Shown here: one piece after another, positions 43,726-52,593 of the stretch | How the letters are laid out: each line of letters starts with the position of its first letter | How positions within the stretch are numbered: position 1 is the stretch's first letter | DNA from: Bin87 sp965243255 | Lineage (GTDB): Bacteria > Chloroflexota > Dehalococcoidia > Lucifugimonadales > UBA3495 | Length of the DNA stretch: 64,000 bases | Assembly: GCA_965243255.1 (NCBI GenBank) | Contig: CBDEUH010000004.1 | Coordinates: forward strand, 3,009,622 to 3,073,621 | Direction of reading: 5' to 3' | The notes under the pieces: model-generated | Seen by the model: the letters and a program-made list of their open reading frames with translations, nothing else | Databases searched by the model: none | What the model was told of the DNA's origin: nothing | Translations under genes and position numbers: made by a program

Positions 43726-44986
43726 CAACCAGGTCCGCCAGTTCCTCCACGCTGGTAATTTCTGCGGCAGTGCGCAGAAACTCCTCCAGCGAGGAACTGC
43801 GCCGCCGTAGCTCCGTCATCTGCTCGCCGATAACGTTCACACCGGCTGCCCCGGTGGTGGCATAGCTGCCGTGGAAGGCGAAATATGCTTGGTTCAGCTT
43901 GCGGATGGCGTAACCCTCCGACACGAAGACCAGCCGCCGCTCCTCCATGTACGCCTCGGCCCCGTGAACGTCGCCCGCCGCTAGCAGTTCGTCAACCCGT
44001 ACCCTTGTGGCCCGCATCTCACTTTGAAAATCAAACCGACCCGGCTCCTTGGATCCGCTGCGTTCAGCGTTGCCCAGCGCACTATTGCGATGCGGCAACG
44101 GCGGCGGCTCCGTTCCATCCAGCCGATGCCGCGCCAAACGTCCAATTTCCACTCCGGCTATCGTGGCCACGGTTTCGTTCAGGGTCGCCAATTCTGCGCT
44201 CACAAAGTACCGGCGCCCCAGGGGACGGAACCACAGCCAGTGATGCACCCATTCGTGAGCAATGGTTTCCAACGCAAAATCCAGCCCTCCGTCGCTTCGC
44301 GCTATTGACGGAAAGAAAGCGATGCCGCCCGTATTCAACACCAAGGCGACCCAGTCGGTGGACTCTTCCACCGCGGTCTCGATTTGCTCTCGCTCATCGC
44401 CGGTCAGCCCGGTCTGCAGTACCGCGCCGTCCAACCGCTCAATGCGCTCACGCGGCGACAGAACTAACACTGTCGGCGAACCCGTAAGCACGGTGTCCAC
44501 CGGAGGAAACACGCCGGCCCAGCCGCCAAACCCCAGCCCCTGCAACGCATCCGCAACCGCAGACTCCAGCGTTTCCTCAACATCTCCTCGCAGCTCGGCC
44601 TGGGAATGTGTCAGCGATGCCCTGACTTGGCGTAGTTCCGCTATGGCCCCCCTTGTTTCCGGCGTTGAGGGCGACTCCGCTTCCAGGTGTATCAGCCGTC
44701 GTTCCGTTTCCGCCAGTCGTTGGCTAACTTCGAAGTACAGCTCGGCTTGCCGCTGGCGCCAACTGCCTTCACTGTCGGTGAAGGTTCCCGGCAGGACGCC
44801 AACCGCCCGCCGCGCCCACTTGTCCGGCAGGTTGCCCAACTCCCAGCCAACCATGCTGAACCGATGTGGCGCCACGGCCAACGCTATGTCGTCGGGCCGG
44901 TAATCCTGTCCGAAGAGCAGCAGCAGGGCCAGGATGAACCATACGTACAGCCGCCACCCGAATAGGCCGCGTCGCCTCAAAACCAT
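43712..44986 (-). CDS. Membrane-anchored putative zinc metallopeptidase
   Basis: A 424-residue protein with one N-terminal membrane helix (about residues 11-26), a helical stalk and a C-terminal domain with the HExxH zinc motif HEWVHHW (about residue 244). A glutamate in LNETVATIAG, 27 residues downstream, could be the third ligand of a gluzincin. It is not a family I can name. The first in-frame codon is TTG at 45007, but the ATG at 44986 begins MVLRRRGLFGWRLYVW, a better signal-anchor. It probably acts outside the membrane or at its surface. Confidence 0.75.
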   Translation of the reverse strand: MVLRRRGLFGWRLYVWFILALLLLFGQDYRPDDIALAVAPHRFSMVGWELGNLPDKWARRAVGVLPGTFTDSEGSWRQRQAELYFEVSQRLAETERRLIHLEAESPSTPETRGAIAELRQVRASLTHSQAELRGDVEETLESAVADALQGLGFGGWAGVFPPVDTVLTGSPTVLVLSPRERIERLDGAVLQTGLTGDEREQIETAVEESTDWVALVLNTGGIAFFPSIARSDGGLDFALETIAHEWVHHWLWFRPLGRRYFVSAELATLNETVATIAGVEIGRLARHRLDGTEPPPLPHRNSALGNAERSGSKEPGRFDFQSEMRATRVRVDELLAAGDVHGAEAYMEERRLVFVSEGYAIRKLNQAYFAFHGSYATTGAAGVNVIGEQMTELRRRSSSLEEFLRTAAEITSVEELADLVVTPP

Positions 44987-45017
44987 CGTTCGTACTCGCT
45001 GCGTCAACCGACCCGTA

Positions 45018-45026
45018 TGCTACAAT
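45018..45026 (+). promoter_or_regulatory. Extended -10 promoter
   Basis: TGCTACAAT, 51 bases before the ATG at 45077. Confidence 0.45.
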
Positions 45027-45076
45027 TCCGGCGCAAAAGTTAGCAAGGATTCCCTCGATTCAAGGAACACTGCACG

Positions 45077-45376
45077 ATGAGTACCATCACTGCCCAAGCC
45101 AGCGAAGACGACTTCGAAAAAGTAGAGCAGCAAATTGACTGGATCGAACGGCTGGAAGGCATCAGATCCCAGCGCGATAGAGAGTTAGCATTGCAGGAAA
45201 CCCTGGGCTACGTGGACCGGCTGCGGGCGGCAGTCATCGCCCTGGCCGGCGATACTCCTCCAGCTCAGATTGCAGCCCGCCACGGCAGTGAAGCCGCCAC
45301 CCTCGTCAACAGCCTCACCGATTCCGACGATGTTGACCCGTGGACGGAGTACCTGCTCCCGGCCCTCGTTTCTTGA
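45077..45376 (+). CDS. Small acidic hypothetical protein
   Basis: A 99-residue acidic helical protein with no recognised domain (DDFEKVEQQIDWIERLEGIR, then ATLVNSLTDSDDVDPWTEYL). AAGGAAC precedes the ATG by eight bases. It has its own extended -10, and the next promoter overlaps its stop codon. No function can be proposed. Confidence 0.65.
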   Translation: MSTITAQASEDDFEKVEQQIDWIERLEGIRSQRDRELALQETLGYVDRLRAAVIALAGDTPPAQIAARHGSEAATLVNSLTDSDDVDPWTEYLLPALVS

Positions 45377-45401
45377 CACTGGCCCGGCGTCGTAACATAA
45401 T
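45373..45401 (+). promoter_or_regulatory. Promoter of the MaoC-SDR-LLM cluster
   Basis: TTGACA (45373-45378), 17-base spacer, CATAAT (45396-45401). The -35 overlaps the stop codon of the gene at 45077. Start would be about 45408, giving a 50-base leader. Confidence 0.6.
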
Positions 45402-45458
45402 CATTCTCGCTTAATTTCGCGGCGTCGGCGCTCGGCCCGGAACCGCAGGAGGTTTCTG

Positions 45459-45905
45459 TTGTCCAGCGATTCCTTTACCCTCACCGATGAGATGCGCGAA
45501 CAAACCATCGGCGTGGAAAGCGAGCCAACCTCCATGGCCATTGAGCAGGGACACATCGCACGCTTTGCCGAGGCCATCGGCGACGACAACCCCGCTTACA
45601 CAGTAGGAACCCCCGAAACCGGTGGCATCGTCGCCCCGCCCACCTTCCTGCGCTCGATGCGGGGCATCCGGCCCATTTTGCCCTTCGAAGCCCCCTTCAC
45701 CCGGCTGCTCGACGGCGGCAGCGACTGGGAATACTTTGAACCCGTGCGCCCCGGCGACACCATCACCGCCGTCGGTCGTATCGAGGACATTCGCGAACGA
45801 GCCGGAAGCATCGGTCAGATGCTCATTTCCACCATCAAAATCACCTATCGTAACCAGAACGATGTCATCGTAGCCACCCAGACCAACACGTCCATCCGCT
45901 ACTGA
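45459..45905 (+). CDS. MaoC-like dehydratase, N-terminal (FAS1-like) type
   Basis: A 148-residue hot-dog protein of the FAS1-like/MaoC_dehydrat_N group. Such subunits pair with a MaoC subunit to make a heteromeric (R)-specific enoyl hydratase. The N-terminal helix IEQGHIARFAEAIGDDNPAY and the hot-dog strands (WEYFEPVRPGDTITAVGRI) are visible. The start is TTG at 45459 with AGGAGG 6 bases before it. It is followed by the MaoC-type partner after 49 bases. Confidence 0.85.
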   Translation: MSSDSFTLTDEMREQTIGVESEPTSMAIEQGHIARFAEAIGDDNPAYTVGTPETGGIVAPPTFLRSMRGIRPILPFEAPFTRLLDGGSDWEYFEPVRPGDTITAVGRIEDIRERAGSIGQMLISTIKITYRNQNDVIVATQTNTSIRY

Positions 45906-45954
45906 ACTGACCGTTACGGTTCCACGTCCCCGCCAATTGCCCAGGGAGATTGCT

Positions 45955-46386
45955 ATGGGTCAGCAGATCTACTTTGAAGATGTCAACGAGGGCATGGAGT
46001 TGCCCGTCGAGGTACGCAACCCCACACCGCGCCAGCTGGTCCAATACGCCGGCGCGTCGGGCGACTTCTACGAAATCCACTACGACAGGAACTTCGCCCA
46101 GAGCACCGGGCTGAAGGACATCATCATTCACGGCGCCCTCAAGAACGCCATGCTCGGCGCTTACGTAACCGGCTGGGCTGGCCCCGCCGGCGAACTGCGT
46201 CGTCTGACAGTGCAGTACCGCGGCATGGACTACCCCGACGAGCCCATCACCGCCAAAGGCCACGTTTCCCGAGTCTATCAGGAAGGCAGCCGGAACCTGG
46301 TGGACTGCACTATCTGGCTCGAAAATCCCGAAGGCCAGCAAACCACTCCCGGCACGGCCACCGTCGCTCTGCCCAGCCGTGGCTAA
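45955..46386 (+). CDS. MaoC-like dehydratase, catalytic type
   Basis: A 143-residue hot-dog enzyme. The MaoC catalytic dyad region is GASGDFYEIHYDRNFAQSTG (Asp and His), followed by HGALKNAMLGAYVTGW. It probably forms an enoyl-CoA hydratase 2-type dimer with the preceding protein. The ATG at 45955 follows AGGGAG. In eukaryotic MFE-2 an SDR and a MaoC domain are fused; here two SDR genes follow, which supports a shared beta-oxidation step. Confidence 0.88.
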   Translation: MGQQIYFEDVNEGMELPVEVRNPTPRQLVQYAGASGDFYEIHYDRNFAQSTGLKDIIIHGALKNAMLGAYVTGWAGPAGELRRLTVQYRGMDYPDEPITAKGHVSRVYQEGSRNLVDCTIWLENPEGQQTTPGTATVALPSRG

Positions 46387-46424
46387 AAGCCTCAAGCCGT
46401 CATTGCATAAAGGACTCAATCACA

Positions 46425-47360
46425 ATGCCCAATAATCTGGAAGGAAAGGTAGCTATCGTCACCGGCGCCGGCCGTGGCATTGGTCGCGGCGTCGCCAAAC
46501 TGATGGCCGAAGAAGGCGCCAGCGTCGTCGTCTGCGACCTGGGCGGCAACGTGGACGGCTCCGGCCAGGACGTTTCCGTGGCCCAACAGGTCGTTAATGA
46601 CATCACCCAGGCCGGCGGCAAGGCCGTCGCCTGCACCGAGTCCGTAGTGTCTATGGAAGGCGGCGAGAACATCATTCAGACGGCCATCGACAACTTCGGT
46701 CGCCTGGACATCGTCGTTACGTGCGCCGGAATCCTGCGCGATCGCATGGTTTTCAACATGACCGAGCAGGAGTGGGACGACGTCATTGCCGTTCACCTCA
46801 AGGGCACCTTCACCGTGGTCAAGCACGCCTGCATCCTGTTCCGACAGCAGCGTTCCGGCCGCGTCATCACCTTCTCCAGCGAGTCGGGTCTCGTTGGAAA
46901 TAGCGGGCAGGCCAACTACGGCGCCGCCAAGAGCGGCATCGCCGGCTTCACCAAAGTCGTCGCCAAGGATATGGGACGCTACGGCGTAACCGCCAACTCC
47001 ATCGCACCCCGCGCCACCACTCGCATGATTGCCGCCATTCCTGACTCGGCCGCCGAAATCCGCGCCCGCGGCGGCGTCGCCTCTCTCTCCGGCGACGGAA
47101 CCGACTCCGGCAACATCCGCGACTTGGACCCGGACGGCATCGCGCCCTTCGTCTGCTACCTCGCTTCCGACTACGCATCCAATATCAACGGCCAGACCTT
47201 CCTGGTCTATGGCGACACCATCTCCCTGGTCTCCCAGCCCAGGCCGGAGCGCGCCATCTGGACTGAAGCCGGCCACTGGGAAATGGACGAGATTTCGGAG
47301 CGCGCCCGCAACTACCTCACCGCCGGCATCGCCAATCCCGCGCCGCCCCAGCAACGCTAA
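46425..47360 (+). CDS. SDR oxidoreductase, MFE-2-like (tandem copy 1)
   Basis: A 311-residue SDR with cofactor motif TGAGRGIGRG, active-site Ser/Tyr/Lys in SSESGLVGNSGQANYGAAK, and NGQT near the end. The CDLGGNVDGSG stretch after the second beta strand matches the 3-hydroxyacyl-CoA dehydrogenase part of MFE-2. It is near-identical over the first ~205 residues to the next gene, then diverges. Together with the MaoC pair it fits hydration and oxidation of an (R)-3-hydroxyacyl-CoA. Confidence 0.9.
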   Translation: MPNNLEGKVAIVTGAGRGIGRGVAKLMAEEGASVVVCDLGGNVDGSGQDVSVAQQVVNDITQAGGKAVACTESVVSMEGGENIIQTAIDNFGRLDIVVTCAGILRDRMVFNMTEQEWDDVIAVHLKGTFTVVKHACILFRQQRSGRVITFSSESGLVGNSGQANYGAAKSGIAGFTKVVAKDMGRYGVTANSIAPRATTRMIAAIPDSAAEIRARGGVASLSGDGTDSGNIRDLDPDGIAPFVCYLASDYASNINGQTFLVYGDTISLVSQPRPERAIWTEAGHWEMDEISERARNYLTAGIANPAPPQQR

Positions 47361-47392
47361 CCTTCCCTGACGCCATCAAAGGAAACAAAACC

Positions 47393-48304
47393 ATGCCCCT
47401 ACTCCAGGACAAAGTAGCAATCGTAACCGGCGCCGGCCGCGGCATCGGCCGGGGCGTCGCCAAGCTGATGGCACAGGAAGGTGCCAGCGTCGTAGTCTGC
47501 GACCTGGGCGTCAACGTTGACGGCTCCGGCGCTGACGTGTCCGTCGCCCAGCAGGTGGTCAATGAAATCAAGGAAGACGGCGGCAACGCCGTCGCCTGTA
47601 CCGAATCAGTCGCCACCATGGCCGGCGGCGAGAAGATCGTCCAGACCGCCGTGGACAACTTCGGCAAGTTGGACATCGTCGTTACCGTCGCTGGCATCCT
47701 CCGCGACCGCATGGTCTTCAACATGTCCGAGCAGGAGTGGGACGACGTTATCGCCGTTCACCTCAAGGGCACATTCACCGTCGTGAAGCACGCCAGCATT
47801 CTGTTTCGCCAGCAGCGTTCGGGTCGCATCATCACCTTCAGCAGCACCTCCGGGCTCTACGGCAACAGCGGCCAGGCCAACTACGGCGCCGCCAAAGACG
47901 GTATAGCCGGCTTCACCCGCGTCTGCGCCCGCGACCTGGGACGCTACGGCGTAACCGCCAACGCCATCTCGCCGTCAGCCAGTACCCGCATGACCACCAG
48001 CGTCCCCGACGAAGCCCGCGCTCTGCGCTCTGCCCGCGGTATCGCCGCCGGCGGTGGACTGCGCGGCGATGCTGAAGACGTCGCCCCCATGGTCACCTGG
48101 CTGGCTTCCGACGAAGCGGCCCACGTCAACGGCCACGTCTTTCACGTAACCGGCGGCCTCGTAACCCTGCTCAATGAACCGGAACCCGTGAAGACCATCC
48201 GAAAAGAGGGTCGCTGGACCGTTGATGAGCTCGCTGGCGTCTTCCCGGCCACCATCGGCATCGAGCTGTACAACCCCGCTCCGGCCCCGCCTCCCACCGC
48301 CTAG
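47393..48304 (+). CDS. SDR oxidoreductase, MFE-2-like (tandem copy 2)
   Basis: A 303-residue paralog of the previous SDR. Motifs are the same: TGAGRGIGRG, SSTSGLYGNSGQANYGAAK. Differences concentrate in the C-terminal third (substrate loop and cap), which suggests a changed acyl preference after duplication. Length difference is 8 residues. RBS AAAGGAA precedes the ATG. Confidence 0.9.
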   Translation: MPLLQDKVAIVTGAGRGIGRGVAKLMAQEGASVVVCDLGVNVDGSGADVSVAQQVVNEIKEDGGNAVACTESVATMAGGEKIVQTAVDNFGKLDIVVTVAGILRDRMVFNMSEQEWDDVIAVHLKGTFTVVKHASILFRQQRSGRIITFSSTSGLYGNSGQANYGAAKDGIAGFTRVCARDLGRYGVTANAISPSASTRMTTSVPDEARALRSARGIAAGGGLRGDAEDVAPMVTWLASDEAAHVNGHVFHVTGGLVTLLNEPEPVKTIRKEGRWTVDELAGVFPATIGIELYNPAPAPPPTA

Positions 48305-48347
48305 CGCAGCCCCGCCATTTCCATTTACCCCCATCCCGCCCATAGCC

Positions 48348-48374
48348 GCCATTCCGGCGAAGGCCGGAATCCAC
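48348..48374. repeat. REP-like palindrome, family A copy 4 (variant)
   Basis: GCCATTCCGGCGAAGGCCGG with AATCCACC lies between SDR copy 2 and the LLM gene. Its right end abuts the AGAAGGA Shine-Dalgarno of that gene. Confidence 0.7.
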
Positions 48375-48390
48375 CAGAAGGAATGCAATC

Positions 48391-49545
48391 ATGTTCAAAA
48401 GTTTCAGCGCATCCTACGCCGGCCATGTCGTGGACGACAACCTCGGGCTTGACGGCACCCCCGCCAACGACCGCTGGTACTCCAACGAGGAACTGGCCGG
48501 CGCATTCGACTGGGCCCTTGACATCTCCAAGCACCTGGAAGCTCACGGCTACGACGAGTTCTGGATGGCCGAGCATCACTTCCAGCCCGAGGGCTACGAG
48601 TGCATCCCCAACCTGATAATGCTGGGCCTGTACTTGGCCTGCAACACTCAGCGGCTGAAGTACGGCTGCGGCTTCAACATCACTCCCATGTGGCACCCCC
48701 TGCGGCTGGCCGAAGACTTCGCCATGGCCGACATCCTTTCTGGTGGCCGCATCATCTTCGGCGTCGGGCGTGGCTACCACTCCCGCGAAGTCGAGACCTT
48801 CGGCTCCCCCATGTTCGACGGCGACGCCAACCGGGCAATGTTTGAAGAGCAGGTGGAGGTCATGGTAAAGGCGTTCACCCAGGAATCCTTCTCCCACCAG
48901 GGCGAGCACTACCAGATTCCCGCCAACGTGCCCTACCGGGGCTACACGCTGGAGAAACTCAGCCTGGTTCCTCGGCCCATGCAGAACCCCGTGGAAATCT
49001 GGCAGCCACTGGTGTCCGGCAACCCCAAGGGTGTCGACTTCATGGCCCGCATCGGCATCAAGGCCATGGTTGCCAACACTCCCGAGCCGACCCGCCACGA
49101 ACGGTTGACCATGTACCAGCAGGCCGCCGCCAACTATGGCCGTGAACTCGCCCTCGGTGAGGACATTGCCCTGGGCTACCGCTTCTTCATCGGCAAGAAC
49201 CGGGAAGAGGCTATCAAAGAGGCCAAGCCCTACTTTGAGGAAGCCATGAAGTTCGCTGCCCCCCTGGGTCTGATGGCCATGCAGCCGGAGCAGATCGAAG
49301 CCGTCGCCAACCCCGGACTGCGCCGCGGCGTTCAGCTCCCCACCCTGGAAGGCGCAGTCGAGAGCGGCGCCTGGCTTTGCGGCTCCGCCGACGACATCGT
49401 CAACAGCCTGAAAGAGGATGAAGCCCGCTACCCCGGCGTGGAGCGCATCAACCTCGGCTCCGTGATGGGAATGCCCCGGGAGGTCTTCAAGGACCAGCTC
49501 GCTCGCTTTGCCCAGGACGTAATGCCCGCTTTCAACGACAGCTAA
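48391..49545 (+). CDS. LLM class flavin-dependent oxidoreductase (copy 3)
   Basis: A 384-residue luciferase-like monooxygenase of the EHHF group. Strands include YDEFWMAEHHFQPEGYE, KYGCGFNITPMWHPLRLAE and GGRIIFGVGRGYHSREVE. It is longer than the other LLM proteins by about 40-65 residues, mainly in the insertion after the phosphate region. It ends the MaoC-SDR cluster and could make the first oxidation of the compound. The hairpin at 49567 ends the transcript. Confidence 0.9.
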   Translation: MFKSFSASYAGHVVDDNLGLDGTPANDRWYSNEELAGAFDWALDISKHLEAHGYDEFWMAEHHFQPEGYECIPNLIMLGLYLACNTQRLKYGCGFNITPMWHPLRLAEDFAMADILSGGRIIFGVGRGYHSREVETFGSPMFDGDANRAMFEEQVEVMVKAFTQESFSHQGEHYQIPANVPYRGYTLEKLSLVPRPMQNPVEIWQPLVSGNPKGVDFMARIGIKAMVANTPEPTRHERLTMYQQAAANYGRELALGEDIALGYRFFIGKNREEAIKEAKPYFEEAMKFAAPLGLMAMQPEQIEAVANPGLRRGVQLPTLEGAVESGAWLCGSADDIVNSLKEDEARYPGVERINLGSVMGMPREVFKDQLARFAQDVMPAFNDS

Positions 49546-49566
49546 GTCCCGCGGGCGACCTATGTA

Positions 49567-49594
49567 AAGGGGCGGGTGTCAAACCCGCCTCTTT
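49567..49594 (+). terminator. Rho-independent terminator-like hairpin
   Basis: AAAGGGGCGGG and CCCGCCTCTTT pair around a TGTCAAA loop (11 pairs with one G-U), ending in TCTTT. It is 22 bases after the LLM stop. Confidence 0.6.
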
Positions 49595-49609
49595 GCATTG
49601 CCGAACCGT

Positions 49610-50137
49610 CTAACGCTCTCTCGGATACTCCGGGTGGGTGTACCAGTGGTAGCTCCAAGCGCCCTGCGCACCCCGAACGAACAGGAACAGCAGCAGCAGG
49701 TACACCCCTACCCAGACTGCTCCCCTAACGTCAAAGTGCAACGGCTCCAGCCGCGTCAGCGCGATTATCCGGGCGACAAGAAATACCGCGGGTAGCAGCA
49801 ATCCGGCCAGCCGCAGGCGAAAGTTCAGCCCCAGGCCGAGCATCCCAATCAAAAAACCTTCTACCCCGTGGTAGATGATGATGCGCGCCGGAAACGGCGG
49901 TTCCGCCTCGCCGGCCCCGCTCACCTCCGGCGGGATGACGGACGCAACCAGCCACACTAGCAACAACCCGGTGTTCCAGACCCACCATGCCAGCGCGGCC
50001 AGCCAGCTCCAACGCATCCACCGTCGTGCCTGGCGCAGGTCAGACGCCGCAAACCTCCCATACCATCCCGATGGGCGGGGATATGCGTCTCCCTCAGCCG
50101 GTGAATCCGCGCTGCGCTCCGGCCATTCCGGACCCAT
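49610..50137 (-). CDS. Hypothetical membrane protein
   Basis: A 175-residue protein with four hydrophobic segments (LAALAWWVWNTGLLLVWLVA, IYHGVEGFLIGMLGLGLNF, LAGLLLPAVFLVARIIAL and VWVGVYLLLLFLFVRGA) and an aromatic C-terminal end (SYHWYTHPEYP). There is no recognised domain. The frame begins with a TTG at 50146; the ATG at 50137 looks as likely. It is downstream of a 76-residue protein gene and could be cotranscribed with it. Confidence 0.68.
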   Translation of the reverse strand: MGPEWPERSADSPAEGDAYPRPSGWYGRFAASDLRQARRWMRWSWLAALAWWVWNTGLLLVWLVASVIPPEVSGAGEAEPPFPARIIIYHGVEGFLIGMLGLGLNFRLRLAGLLLPAVFLVARIIALTRLEPLHFDVRGAVWVGVYLLLLFLFVRGAQGAWSYHWYTHPEYPRER

Positions 50138-50161
50138 CACAGGCAATTGTCCCGAATGCGC

Positions 50162-50392
50162 TTAGGCGTCTTCGTCCAGCAGAGGCAACGTCGTCCAGGT
50201 TATCTCGTCCGGCTTGGTGGAGAGGCCCTGCTCGCCCACCATCCGGCGCAAGTCCAGCAGGGTTGCGTTAACCTCTCCGGTAACCTTCTGCCACTCTGGT
50301 TCCGGCGGGAACCAGTAGGGCGAGTTGATGCGGACGACCTGGTTCTGCTCTGCGTTGTAATAAATGCCAAATCGGGCTGCTTGTTGCTGCAT
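50162..50392 (-). CDS. Small hypothetical protein
   Basis: A 76-residue protein with an aromatic middle (YYNAEQNQVVRINSPYWFPP) and a basic/acidic end. No domain or membrane segment is recognised. It lies on the same strand as the DoxX protein (64-base gap) and the membrane protein downstream. Confidence 0.6.
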   Translation of the reverse strand: MQQQAARFGIYYNAEQNQVVRINSPYWFPPEPEWQKVTGEVNATLLDLRRMVGEQGLSTKPDEITWTTLPLLDEDA

Positions 50393-50456
50393 GGTTCGCG
50401 CTCTCTGCCCTGCGTCTTACTTTGACGCCGGGCGTGTGGGTGAAGTCTGAGTGTCG

Positions 50457-50927
50457 TTACAGAATTTCCTTTTTGAGAATCAAGCGTTCCAGTCCGTACT
50501 TACGGCTCCCTATGACTCCAATGATGCCGGCAATGGTGAACCAGAGGATGGGTACTTCGCCGCCATGGGCGCCGAACCCGCCTGTCGGGAACAGATGCGG
50601 GGCGCCGGCTCCGTTGCCGAAGTGCACGTCGAAGTAAGCAACCACCATCACCACGCACAGCGCGCCGGCTCCCAGCCTGGTGAATACGCCGGAGGCGATG
50701 AGCAGCGCTGAGATGAACTCAACCCAGCCGGCCACATCAACCTTCCAGCCCAGCGGATGATCAGCGGGGAAACCCCACATCAGGAAAGCCTTTTGCGCTC
50801 CGTGTAGAGCTACGATGAAGGCAAAGAGCAGTCGGAAAACCAGGTAAAACTCGTCGGTGTACCGGGCAAGGAACTGCCCGATGATAGGCCTGTCCTGCTC
50901 CCCGGCTTGAGATGCGTTAGTGGCCAT
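50457..50927 (-). CDS. DoxX family membrane protein
   Basis: A 156-residue protein with four membrane helices. Family features are LVFRLLFAFIVALHGAQKAF at the first helix and LASGVFTRLGAGAL-like third helix. DoxX proteins are linked to thiosulfate:quinone oxidation or redox stress; function here is not determined. The ATG at 50927 has GGAGGAG 6 bases before it, so I reject the GTG five codons upstream. Confidence 0.85.
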   Translation of the reverse strand: MATNASQAGEQDRPIIGQFLARYTDEFYLVFRLLFAFIVALHGAQKAFLMWGFPADHPLGWKVDVAGWVEFISALLIASGVFTRLGAGALCVVMVVAYFDVHFGNGAGAPHLFPTGGFGAHGGEVPILWFTIAGIIGVIGSRKYGLERLILKKEIL

Positions 50928-51016
50928 TGCGCTCTCCTCCACAGTTGCAATTTGCGCTCGGCTTTTTGAGCCGGCCCGACTGTGGCGGCACTATATTACA
51001 GTTAGCCTTTGTAAGG

Positions 51017-52303
51017 CTAGTGAATTACCCGGTCAATGGCGATAGTTTCGTCGCGACTGGGCCCGGTGGAGATCATCTGCGCCTCGCAGCCCACCAACTC
51101 CTCAATCCGGCGAACGTAGGCTAGGGCATTGGCCGGCAGTTGTTCCACCTCGGTCACACTGGCAGTCGGCTCTTGCCATCCGGGCATGGTTTCGTAGATG
51201 GGCTCACACCTTTCCAGAAGTGTGGTGTTGGCCGGAAATCGTTCCAGTCCAACCCCGTCCACCTGGTAGCCCACGCAAATCTTTACTTCCTCCATTCCGT
51301 CCAGGATGTCCAGCCTGGTCAGCACCATGCCCGTGTACCCGTTGACCTGGCGGCTGTATTTGCCGGCAACGGCGTCAAACCAGCCCACTCGACGGGCCCG
51401 CCCCGTGGTAGTGCCGTATTCGTGAGCCTTCTCCCGCAAGTCCTCGCCGGCCTGTCCCAGCATCTCCGTGGGCATAGGGCCTCCGCCTACCCGAGTGGAA
51501 TAAGCCTTGAAAACACCCAGCACGCCCTTGATGGATTGGGGGTTAATGCCCAAACCCGTGATGGCGCCGCCGATGGACGGTGACGACGACGTAACGTACG
51601 GATATGAACCATGGTCAACGTCCAACAACGTGCCCTGAGCGCCTTCCAGCAAAACCCGTTTGCCTTGCTCCAGCAGGTCTTGCACCATCTGCTCGGTGGC
51701 GCACACCTGCGGCCCCAGTTGTTTGGCCCAGGCTTGGCAACGGGCCAGCACCTCGTCCGCGTCCATCGGCTCGCCACCGTACACGCCGATGATTACACGG
51801 TTCTTCATCTCCACGGCATTCCTGACTTTATCCGGAAGATGTTTGCTGTCCAGGAGGTCGCCCACACGAATACCGTCCCGAGAGGCCTTGTCAACGTAAG
51901 CGGGGCCGATGCCCTGCCCGGTGGTGCCGATGGCGCTTTGCCCACGGGCCTGTTCCTGCAGACCGTCCAGCAGGATGTGATAGGGCATAATCACGTGCGC
52001 TCGGTCGCTGACGAACAGGCGGCTCGTATCAATGCCCCGCTCCTGCAGTCCGTCCATCTCTCCCAGTAGCACGTCGGGATTTACTACCACGCCGTTGCCG
52101 ATGATTCCGGTGACGCCTGGCCAGCAGATTCCCGAAGGCACCAGGTGGAGCTGAAACTCGCCGCGTTCGTTGACCACAGTATGGCCGGCGTTATTGCCCC
52201 CGGCATAACGCACCACGGAATCGCACTGCCCGGCAAGGTAGTCAATAACTTTACCCTTGCCCTCGTCGCCCCATTGTCCTCCGATTACGGCGTAAGCCGG
52301 CAT
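51017..52303 (-). CDS. purA: Adenylosuccinate synthetase
   Basis: A 428-residue GTP-dependent enzyme that joins IMP and aspartate in AMP synthesis. Motifs: the P-loop VIGGQWGDEGKGKV, NNAGHTVV, GTTGQGIGPAYVDK and the loop EGAQGTLLDVDHGSYPYVTSS. Length is typical. The ATG follows GGGAGCG and lies about 110 bases after an extended -10. The frame upstream to 52552 has no homology. Confidence 0.95.
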   Translation of the reverse strand: MPAYAVIGGQWGDEGKGKVIDYLAGQCDSVVRYAGGNNAGHTVVNERGEFQLHLVPSGICWPGVTGIIGNGVVVNPDVLLGEMDGLQERGIDTSRLFVSDRAHVIMPYHILLDGLQEQARGQSAIGTTGQGIGPAYVDKASRDGIRVGDLLDSKHLPDKVRNAVEMKNRVIIGVYGGEPMDADEVLARCQAWAKQLGPQVCATEQMVQDLLEQGKRVLLEGAQGTLLDVDHGSYPYVTSSSPSIGGAITGLGINPQSIKGVLGVFKAYSTRVGGGPMPTEMLGQAGEDLREKAHEYGTTTGRARRVGWFDAVAGKYSRQVNGYTGMVLTRLDILDGMEEVKICVGYQVDGVGLERFPANTTLLERCEPIYETMPGWQEPTASVTEVEQLPANALAYVRRIEELVGCEAQMISTGPSRDETIAIDRVIH

Positions 52304-52412
52304 TATGCTTCGCTCCCAAATTCTCAGAACTAACCGAAAAAGCGCCCCCGCAGACTCGAGACTGCGGCGGCCAATTCGCCCGAATGCGGTACGGCAGTAC
52401 GGTTGCTTGCCG

Positions 52413-52421
52413 ATTATAGCA
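52413..52421 (-). promoter_or_regulatory. Extended -10 promoter of purA
   Basis: TGCTATAAT on the minus strand, 109 bases before the purA ATG. The long leader (about 100 bases) was checked for a purine riboswitch; no convincing core was seen. Confidence 0.55.
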
Positions 52422-52517
52422 GAAACCCATTGTCGGCAACAGAACCCGTAGCAAATCAAGCAGCAACCGAAATCGTCGCGACGCAGCGGATTGCGTTGCC
52501 GCAGAGCGCATCCGCTA

Positions 52518-52546
52518 TTGCGATGCACCCCGCCCACTGCTATAAT
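52518..52546 (+). promoter_or_regulatory. Promoter of the M24 aminopeptidase gene
   Basis: TTGCGA (52518-52523), 17-base spacer, TATAAT (52541-52546) preceded by TGC. The start codon is about 48 bases downstream. Confidence 0.55.
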
Positions 52547-52593
52547 CGCCACCGGTCAACAGCGACGCTGGACTTGTGCTGAGACATTATCGG

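Noticed and set aside
52304..52412. Purine riboswitch in the purA leader
   Set aside because: The leader is about 100 bases, but I could not draw the three-way junction or find the conserved core.
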